Part shown: in pieces, positions 6,563 to 12,442 of the stretch | Numbering within the stretch: position 1 is the first letter of the stretch | Layout: each line of letters opens with the position of its first letter | Source: Bacteroidales bacterium | GTDB lineage: Bacteria > Bacteroidota > Bacteroidia > Bacteroidales > JALTDM01 | Reading direction: 5' to 3' | DNA: 12,442 bases | Assembly: GCA_027074135.1 (NCBI GenBank) | Contig: JALTDM010000370.1 | Location: 1,829 to 14,270, forward strand | Made by a program: the position numbers and the translations under genes | The notes under the pieces: generated by a model | Databases searched by the model: none | The model's input: only the letters and a program-made list of their open reading frames with translations | What the model was told of the DNA's origin: nothing

Positions 6563-7708
6563 ATGCAAGAAGAATTTGAAATTGTGGCAAAAACATTTTC
6601 AGGCTTGGAAAATGTTTTGTATGAAGAAATTATGGCTTTAGGTTTTGGAAGTCCGGAAAAAAGAAAACGAGGTGTAAAATTTGAAGGGAGTTGGGAGGAT
6701 GTTTATAAAGCTAACCTTCATTTACGTACAGCGGTAAATGTTTTAGTTTTGGTGGGCAAGGCAAAAGTAAAAAACAAAGATCACCTGTATGATGCCGTAA
6801 AAAAAATAAATTGGAGTAAGTATATCACTATTCATCAAACTTTTGCGATAGATACTATCGGATACACTCCTTTTTTTCGAAATACAATGTTTATAAATCA
6901 GCGTGCAAAAGATGCAATTGCAGATCAATTTATGGAAAAATACAATAAACGTCCTAATGTTAGCCGTAAGGAACCGGACTTGCCTATTACTTTGCACTTC
7001 AATAAAGAAAACATGAAGATTTTTCTAAATACTTCCGGAGAACCATTGTTCAAAAGAGGTTACAAAAAAGCTACAGTAAAAGCTCCGCTTAATGAACTCC
7101 TTGCTGCTGCGATAGTAAAATATTCAGGTTGGGATAAAAATTCATATTTAATTGATCCGATGTGCGGATCGGGAACGATACCTATTGAGGCTGCTCTAAT
7201 TGCTTATGATATCCCGCCGAATTTTTATAGAGAAGCTTTTGCTTTTAAAAATTGGAAGACTTTTGATTTGGATTTGTGGACTTCTGTAAGAGACAAAGTA
7301 GTTTTCAGGACTTTTAACGAAAGAGTGGAAGAACAGCTTATCTATGGTTTTGATATAGATGACGATGCAGTAGAGGTGGCGAAGAAAAATTCACATTCTT
7401 TTTACAATCTTTCAAAATTGGTAAAATTCCGTAAACAGGATTTTTTTGGATGGAAACCCGAATTTGATAAAGCTACTGTCATTTTTAACCCGCCATACAA
7501 TAAACGTTTGAAATTGGAAGACAGGAAGTTATTTTACAAGGCAATAGGCAACAAAATTAAGTCAGATTTAGTCAATTATGATGTGTGGATATATACCACA
7601 GAAGATTCAGGGATAGAATCTATTGGATTAAAACATGTGTTAAAAAAGAATATTGACAATGCAAATTTGACTACGTTCCTGTATCATTTCAAATATAAAG
7701 GTCGATGA
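6563..7708 (+). CDS. rlmL: THUMP-domain class I rRNA methyltransferase, RlmL-type (23S rRNA m2G)
   Basis: The 381-residue cytoplasmic protein matches the N-terminal, RlmL half of the E. coli RlmKL fusion, which methylates N2 of G2445 in 23S rRNA using S-adenosylmethionine. In Bacteroidota it is usually a stand-alone protein of about this length. Residues 3-155 are the ferredoxin-like plus THUMP RNA-binding part (FEIVAKTFSGLENVLYEEI, then IHQTFAIDT and LPITLHFNKENMKIFLNTSG). The Rossmann methyltransferase domain follows: GEPLFKRGYK (159-168), SAM motif I DPMCGSGTIPIEAAL (198-212), FDIDDDAVEVAKKN (263-276) and catalytic NPPY (309-312). Automatic pipelines often label this family N6-adenine DNA methylase, but the THUMP domain argues for an RNA substrate. 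The exact target base in this organism is inferred. The start follows an A-rich stretch, and the stop overlaps the GH18 gene start by 4 bp (ATGA), an unusual link for a housekeeping gene. Confidence 0.88.
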   Translation: MQEEFEIVAKTFSGLENVLYEEIMALGFGSPEKRKRGVKFEGSWEDVYKANLHLRTAVNVLVLVGKAKVKNKDHLYDAVKKINWSKYITIHQTFAIDTIGYTPFFRNTMFINQRAKDAIADQFMEKYNKRPNVSRKEPDLPITLHFNKENMKIFLNTSGEPLFKRGYKKATVKAPLNELLAAAIVKYSGWDKNSYLIDPMCGSGTIPIEAALIAYDIPPNFYREAFAFKNWKTFDLDLWTSVRDKVVFRTFNERVEEQLIYGFDIDDDAVEVAKKNSHSFYNLSKLVKFRKQDFFGWKPEFDKATVIFNPPYNKRLKLEDRKLFYKAIGNKIKSDLVNYDVWIYTTEDSGIESIGLKHVLKKNIDNANLTTFLYHFKYKGR

Positions 7709-10700
7709 AACGGATATATTTTTTAGGGTGGATTTTTATATTGCTTAGTTTGGCTGGATTAGCACAACAGCAGTATAAATCCATAATGCAGAAACAATTA
7801 CAATATTATGATTCACTGGAAAATGCCGGTGTTGATTTTTACCAAAAAATAAGACCTAAATATAAATCAAATATTTATGACGGATGTTCCTTAAATAAAA
7901 GGGTTTTTGGATGGTATCCGTATTGGGAAGGTTCTGTTTATCAGAATTTTGAGTGGAGTTTGATTAGTGATCTTTCTTATTTTGCCTATGAAGTAGATCC
8001 TTCTACAGGGAATGCTACGAATACACATGGTTGGGAAACTGCGGGTGTTGTTGATGAAGCTCTGGCACATGGTGTTAATGTGACACTTACTGTTACACTT
8101 TTTAGCAATCACAGTACATTCTTAAACAGTCAAACAGCAAAACAAAATCTTATAAATAATTTGATTCAAATAGTTTCTGCAAGAGGAGCAAATGGTGTAA
8201 ATATAGATTTTGAAGGTGTATCATCTTCACTTAAGACACAATTTAATAATTTTCTGGTGCAATTGGCAGATGATTTTCATTCTCAATTACCGGGTTCAGA
8301 AGTTAGTGTTGCATTATATTCGGTTGACTGGGGAGATGTGTTTGATGAGTCTTTATTAAATGATCATTTAGATTTGTTTGTTATAATGGGGTATGATTAT
8401 TATTATTCTGGCAGTTCAACAGCAGGACCTACAGACCCTTTGTATCCTTTTGTCAGTGGAAGCATCCTTAATTTGTCAAAAACAATAAATAATTATCTTA
8501 ATAAAGGCATAAGTCCTGAAAAGTTATTACTGGGATTACCATATTATGGGTATGATTATCCAACAAATTCACCGGATTTATATGCGTCAACAACAGGTAG
8601 TGGCAATACAAGAATTTTTTCAACAGTTATGGATAATGTTTACGGATATTTCTCCTCGGCAAATAATCACTTTGATTACAATAGCTACAGTAATTATTAT
8701 GTTTATAATAATGGAAGTTGGCATCAATGCTTTATTGATAATCAGACAACTATGGGAAAACGTTTATCTTTGATAAATGAATATAATATTGGTGGTATGG
8801 GTATTTGGGCACTCGGATACGATGATGGATATATGGATTATTGGAATGCCATAGCAGATCGCTTTAGTAATTGCAGTTCAATTTGTACGGATACAATTTT
8901 TGACAATGGTGGTCCTACACGTGATTATTATGATAATACAGATTATACATTTACAATACACCCGTCACCTAATGCACAAGGATTAAGGATTACATTCCAA
9001 AGTTTGGATTTAGAGGCGGGTTATGATTCGTTGTGGATTTATGATGGATCTTCTAGTAATTATCCTGTTTTGGCTGCTCTGTCGGGGACATCAATACCTT
9101 CTCCGGTTTTAACTTCTACTAATAGTACCACAGTTAAGTTCCATTCTGATGGAGCAACTACTACAGCAGGTTGGCAATTTACTTGGGAGTGTCTAACCGA
9201 CAATGTGCCTCCTATTGTTAACATAAACGCACCAAATTGGGTATCGGATGATTTTTCGGTAAATATATCTTCTTCCGATAATGACAGCTTATCAGGGGAT
9301 TACTATTGTTTTGCAAATAAAAACCCTGATGAAGTTTGGCAATCTCCTGCAGATTCGGGAATGTTTTGGGATAGTTTTGATTATGATAATTTGTCGCTGA
9401 GCAGTTGGTATCAAGTTGAAGGAAATTGGTATGTAACATCTTCTCATACACTAAAGCAAGATGATGAAAATTTGAGCAATACAAATATTTACACGCCTTT
9501 ACTTCAAACCCACGGTAAGGTTTTTATCATTGATTGGGATATGAAGATTGGAGGAACAGGTGCTAACCGTCGTGCAGGCTTACACTTCTTCATAGATCAC
9601 CCAGACTCATCAAACAGAGATAATAATTATATGGTTTACTTTCGTGTAGATCAAAATAAGGTACAGGTTTATAAGTACATGAATAATTCGTACAATTTGA
9701 TGAGAAATGATGATTGCAATGTAAATGCAGATACTTGGTATAATTATAAAATAAAATTTGAGCCTGCAACAGGGAAAATTACCGTTTATCAAAACAATGT
9801 AGAGGTTTCAAGCTGGACGGATACTTCACCTTTTCAAGTCGGGGATTATTTGTCATTACGTACGGGTAATGCTGTAGTAGAATACGATAACATAAAAGTT
9901 TTAGTGTCAAGAAATGAAGATCATTATGATTTTACTGCTTCAGATGATACATCTTCTATGGTAAGTTTTGAAAATAACTCTTCTACAACTCCTGCTTTTG
10001 TGATTGATGCAATATCTCAAGATGCTTTTGGCAATTTTGCAGAATCAACCAAGTACATTAATGTAGATTTCTCAACTCCCTCTATTTCAGGTCCTGTGAG
10101 AGATGGTACAGCAAGTGATATAGATTCGCTTTATGATAATGATTTTATTGCTGCAAATTGGGATGAGGCTTCGGATTTCAACGATTCTATAGCCGAGTAT
10201 TTTGTGGCTGTTGGTACTCAACCCGGAGCCGACGATGTGATAGGTTGGCATAATAACGGGGGGGAGACAATATTTGATACTTCCGGGGTTTCTCTTACTT
10301 TTGGGCAAACTTACTATACATCCGTTTATTGTAAAAATATGGCAGGGTTGTATAGTGATACAGTAACTTCTGATGGAGTAGTGGTCACAATGCCCGGACA
10401 AGCTCCAGTGGCAGGTTTTTATGTGTCAGATTCATTAATTTGTGTAGGAGACAGTATTCATTTTATTCCAACATCTTCTTATGCAGCAGGTTATTTATGG
10501 CTTTTTGAGGGTGGCACACCTTATTATTCCATAGAACAGAATCCTACTGTGGTTTATAATGGTCAAGGTTTATTTGATGTAACTTTGATTGTTACAAATG
10601 AGCTGGGAAGTGACACCTTACAGGTGGAGAATTTAATAAATGTAGAAGGGAAACCTGTTGCTGATTTTGAGGCTAATCCTACTGAGGGTGAACAACCGTT

Positions 10701-11154
10701 GAATGTTTATTTTACAAATACATCTTTGAATTCTTATAATTATTTGTGGCAGTTTGGTGACGGAACTGTTTCAGATGAAATTAATCCCGTTCACACATAT
10801 AATGTTGTAGGTAGTTATGATGTAACACTTATTGCCGGGAATAACTCTTGTCCTAGTGATACAATGCAAAAGTCTGATTACATATCTGTTATTACCGATG
10901 TCTCTGTTGCCGATGCATCTAATACAAAGGTTTATCCTGTTCCTGCAAAAGATTTCGTGATAATAAAAACACAGAATCCTGCTGTTAAATCTTTGGTTTT
11001 ATATGATGCTGTGGGAAAAGAAGTAAAATCAGTTAATAATTTCTACGGGTATAAATGTTTAAGTGTTAGAAGTTTATATCCGGGAGTGTATATGCTTAAA
11101 TTATTTGATGCTAATAAAAAAATCTTATCTGCATTTAAGGTACTAAAACGGTAA
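7705..11154 (+). CDS. T9SS-secreted multidomain glycoside hydrolase family 18-like protein (GH18-CUB-lectin-like-PKD-CTD)
   Basis: The 1149-residue product has a signal peptide (1-20, then Gln21). A GH18-type TIM barrel spans about 64-386, opening RVFGWYPYWEG. Its catalytic segment GVNIDFEG (164-171) carries acid Glu170 and Asp168, with Asn163 and Asn166 replacing the first two Asp of the DxxDxDxE motif. MGYD (228-231) and GIWALGYDD (366-374) are further barrel signatures. Next come a CUB-like domain (about 390-497, with GYDSLWIYDGSS), a jelly-roll lectin-like segment (about 552-735) apparently set inside an Ig-like frame, a fibronectin III-like stretch (about 795-896), two PKD domains (about 900-980 and 984-1063, the second with WQFGDG), and a type A T9SS sorting domain (about 1074-1149, KVYPVPAKDF to PGVYMLKLFD). 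It should be secreted or surface-anchored and hydrolyse chitin, peptidoglycan-like or other N-acetylglucosamine glycans. The substrate is not determined. The ATG overlaps the rlmL stop. Confidence 0.9.
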   Translation: MKRIYFLGWIFILLSLAGLAQQQYKSIMQKQLQYYDSLENAGVDFYQKIRPKYKSNIYDGCSLNKRVFGWYPYWEGSVYQNFEWSLISDLSYFAYEVDPSTGNATNTHGWETAGVVDEALAHGVNVTLTVTLFSNHSTFLNSQTAKQNLINNLIQIVSARGANGVNIDFEGVSSSLKTQFNNFLVQLADDFHSQLPGSEVSVALYSVDWGDVFDESLLNDHLDLFVIMGYDYYYSGSSTAGPTDPLYPFVSGSILNLSKTINNYLNKGISPEKLLLGLPYYGYDYPTNSPDLYASTTGSGNTRIFSTVMDNVYGYFSSANNHFDYNSYSNYYVYNNGSWHQCFIDNQTTMGKRLSLINEYNIGGMGIWALGYDDGYMDYWNAIADRFSNCSSICTDTIFDNGGPTRDYYDNTDYTFTIHPSPNAQGLRITFQSLDLEAGYDSLWIYDGSSSNYPVLAALSGTSIPSPVLTSTNSTTVKFHSDGATTTAGWQFTWECLTDNVPPIVNINAPNWVSDDFSVNISSSDNDSLSGDYYCFANKNPDEVWQSPADSGMFWDSFDYDNLSLSSWYQVEGNWYVTSSHTLKQDDENLSNTNIYTPLLQTHGKVFIIDWDMKIGGTGANRRAGLHFFIDHPDSSNRDNNYMVYFRVDQNKVQVYKYMNNSYNLMRNDDCNVNADTWYNYKIKFEPATGKITVYQNNVEVSSWTDTSPFQVGDYLSLRTGNAVVEYDNIKVLVSRNEDHYDFTASDDTSSMVSFENNSSTTPAFVIDAISQDAFGNFAESTKYINVDFSTPSISGPVRDGTASDIDSLYDNDFIAANWDEASDFNDSIAEYFVAVGTQPGADDVIGWHNNGGETIFDTSGVSLTFGQTYYTSVYCKNMAGLYSDTVTSDGVVVTMPGQAPVAGFYVSDSLICVGDSIHFIPTSSYAAGYLWLFEGGTPYYSIEQNPTVVYNGQGLFDVTLIVTNELGSDTLQVENLINVEGKPVADFEANPTEGEQPLNVYFTNTSLNSYNYLWQFGDGTVSDEINPVHTYNVVGSYDVTLIAGNNSCPSDTMQKSDYISVITDVSVADASNTKVYPVPAKDFVIIKTQNPAVKSLVLYDAVGKEVKSVNNFYGYKCLSVRSLYPGVYMLKLFDANKKILSAFKVLKR

Positions 11155-11171
11155 TTTTTTAGTTGTTTTTT
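11142..11171 (+). terminator. Weak possible intrinsic terminator after the GH18 gene
   Basis: ACTAAAA (11142-11148) can pair with TTTTAGT (11157-11163) across an 8-base loop that includes the stop codon, and the stem is followed by a T-rich run to about 11170. The stem holds only one G-C pair, so it would be unstable. The call rests mainly on its position between the GH18 gene and the next promoter. Confidence 0.25.
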
Positions 11172-11186
11172 GTACACACACATTTT

Positions 11187-11218
11187 TTAGGTAAATAGCA
11201 GGTTTTCTTATATATTTG
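11187..11218 (+). promoter_or_regulatory. Bacteroidota-type promoter for the TPR gene
   Basis: TATATTTG at 11211-11218 matches TAnnTTTG exactly. A degraded -33 (TTAG, 11187-11190) sits the same 20 bp upstream as in the promoter at 5881. The ATG at 11235 is 17 bp beyond the -7 element, the same distance as at 5930, and both starts share the 12-mer GATATATGAAAA across the initiation codon. Confidence 0.6.
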
Positions 11219-11234
11219 CAAAAAACTAAGATAT

Positions 11235-12442
11235 ATGAAAAGATTATTATTAGTGCTGCTATTTTTTCCGGTATTATTGTTTGCACAAGACATTAGTAAA
11301 GACCAGTTAAAAAAAGAATTGGATCTTATTGAAGGAGATTTAATGAAAGCAAGAGTACATGTTGACAAATTGTGTTCCGATCCTGCTACATCATTAAAGG
11401 CATCCAGCTGGTATCTTAAAGGTTATGTTTATACGGAGATTTCTAAGTCTGAAGTTTTTTCTTCGCAAGTTTCCGAACCTGCCAAAACTGCTTTAAAGGC
11501 AATAGAAAAAGCTAAGGATTTGGATAAGGGCAAAGTTTTTTACAGCGAAATTCTTAATGTTTTTTTTGATTTGACTCCTTTGTTGTATAATAAGGCGATA
11601 GTGGCGTATAATCAAGCTGTACAAACGAAAAAAGATGAAGAAGTAAAAAAATATTTTGAAAATGCCTCATATTATTTTGGTTTGTTTTTTGAGGCTTTTG
11701 AAAGTTTAGGAACAGATAAAGACTTTATTGTATCAAAGTATAAGATTAAGCCCAATAAAACATATTATTATTATGCATATGCTTTGTATCGTTTAGGTGA
11801 ATATGATAAGGCAGAACAATTTTTCAAAAAAATAGTTAATCCTTCAAATCCAACGGATGTTGAAAAACAAAATTCTGATCCATTAGCTTACAATTATTAT
11901 TCGGAATTATTGGGAAAAAGAGGAGATGTAAAAGGAGCTGTTGATATAATGATTCGTGCAAACGAAATCTGGCCAAATAATAAAGACATTCTTATTAATA
12001 CTATTGCTTTGTTGAATAAATATAAAAAAACTGATGAACTTATAAAATTTATGAATAAGTTAGGAGATAATATTTCCGATCCGGTTTTACTTAGTATTAT
12101 GGCTCAAAGTTATAGAGGTATTGCTCGTACAATGTTTGATAACGGATATGTTAATTCGGCAAATGAATATACAGATAAAGCTGCCGAATACTATGAAAAA
12201 GCACTTAATAAAGTACATTCCGACAATAATAAATATAAAATACTTTATAATATAGGAGTTACATATTTCAATCAAGGTGTAAAATTGTATAAAAATAATT
12301 ATGAAGACAGGGAAGCTTTTCAAACGGCTTTTAAAAAGTCTATAAATTATCTGGAACAAGCAAGAAAAATACAACCTAAGAATCAAAGATTATTGAATAT
12401 GCTTATGAAAGCATATCAAATGACCGATCAAACAGAAAAAGC
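11235..12442 (+). CDS. Exported TPR protein, 3' end beyond the window
   Basis: An uninterrupted frame of 402 complete codons runs to the last base without a stop, so the gene is cut by the window edge. The product begins with a signal peptide (MKRLLLVLLFFPVLLFA, then Gln18). The rest is almost all helical, with TPR-like units. The clearest is TYYYYAYALYRLGEYDKAEQFFKKIV (about 176-201); others are near 217-248 (NYYSELLGKRGDVKGAVDIMIRA) and 335-383 (ILYNIGVTYFNQGVKLY to LEQARKIQPKN). The segment GYVNSANEYTDKAAEYYEKAL (304-324) is another helical pair. Such proteins usually act as periplasmic scaffolds for protein complexes. Partner and function cannot be read here. It has its own promoter and an 80-bp gap from the GH18 gene, so it is probably a separate transcription unit. 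Its A+T content is visibly higher than that of the MBOAT gene. Confidence 0.85.
   Translation, partial: MKRLLLVLLFFPVLLFAQDISKDQLKKELDLIEGDLMKARVHVDKLCSDPATSLKASSWYLKGYVYTEISKSEVFSSQVSEPAKTALKAIEKAKDLDKGKVFYSEILNVFFDLTPLLYNKAIVAYNQAVQTKKDEEVKKYFENASYYFGLFFEAFESLGTDKDFIVSKYKIKPNKTYYYYAYALYRLGEYDKAEQFFKKIVNPSNPTDVEKQNSDPLAYNYYSELLGKRGDVKGAVDIMIRANEIWPNNKDILINTIALLNKYKKTDELIKFMNKLGDNISDPVLLSIMAQSYRGIARTMFDNGYVNSANEYTDKAAEYYEKALNKVHSDNNKYKILYNIGVTYFNQGVKLYKNNYEDREAFQTAFKKSINYLEQARKIQPKNQRLLNMLMKAYQMTDQTEK

Noticed and set aside
6563..7708. Possible adenine DNA methyltransferase of a restriction-modification or defence system
   Set aside because: NPPY and DPMCGSGT occur in adenine DNA methylases, but the N-terminal THUMP-type region and overall layout match the RlmL rRNA methyltransferase family, and no restriction or specificity gene is adjacent.
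10087..10401. Antisense 104-codon frame within the GH18 gene
   Set aside because: It runs opposite to FN3-like and PKD coding sequence, shows low-complexity Ile/Cys/Ser-rich translation, and has no promoter or plausible start context.
12087..12386. Antisense 99-codon frame opposite the TPR gene
   Set aside because: The plus-strand frame is continuous from a promoter and signal peptide and gives TPR-like helices. The antisense product is only the Phe/Ile-rich complement of AT-rich coding sequence.
1..12442. CRISPR array, tRNA/rRNA genes, transposase, integrase or attachment sites
   Set aside because: No regularly spaced direct repeats, no cloverleaf-like segments and no mobile-element protein motifs were seen on either strand; gene-free gaps are all short.

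Overview
The window looks like chromosomal DNA from a member of the Bacteroidota. The evidence is an AT-rich sequence, Bacteroidota-type promoters (TTTG-N20-TAnnTTTG), start codons preceded by A-rich sequence instead of clear Shine-Dalgarno sites, signal peptides ending just before a glutamine, a PorT-type type IX secretion (T9SS) barrel, and a large exported enzyme with a T9SS C-terminal sorting domain. The genus cannot be read from the sequence. No rRNA, tRNA, IS element, integrase, phage gene or CRISPR array was seen, and no gene-free stretch exceeds about 170 bp.

Layout. (1) 1-195: the 3' end of a gene whose product resembles the C-terminal half of a response-regulator receiver domain. 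(2) 232-3133, plus strand: an overlapping pair made of an exported SGNH/GDSL-type protein and a multi-pass MBOAT O-acyltransferase, the usual partnership for O-acylating an extracellular glycan. (3) 5758-3135, minus strand: porT and a 624-residue TPR / PD40 propeller / OmpA-C protein, joined by an ATGA overlap. This block meets the MBOAT gene tail to tail with one base between the stop codons, inside a 17-bp inverted repeat. (4) A 171-bp divergent promoter region. (5) 5930-11154, plus strand: four tightly packed genes encoding a small secreted beta-repeat protein (DUF6150-like), a tiny lipoprotein, an RlmL-type 23S rRNA methyltransferase, and a 1149-residue GH18/CUB/lectin-like/PKD protein with a T9SS sorting domain. 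(6) 11235 to the end: a separately promoted exported TPR protein, cut off by the window edge.

How they fit together. Apart from the rRNA methyltransferase and the regulator fragment, every product appears to belong to the cell envelope or to be secreted. PorT is a T9SS component. The OmpA-like protein may anchor or assist it at the periplasmic face, and the GH18 protein would be a client of that secretion route. The SGNH/MBOAT pair probably modifies a surface glycan. The two most informative points are the coupled porT / OmpA-like gene pair and the altered OmpA-C domain of its second member. I see no convincing evidence of a wholly new system such as a defence island.
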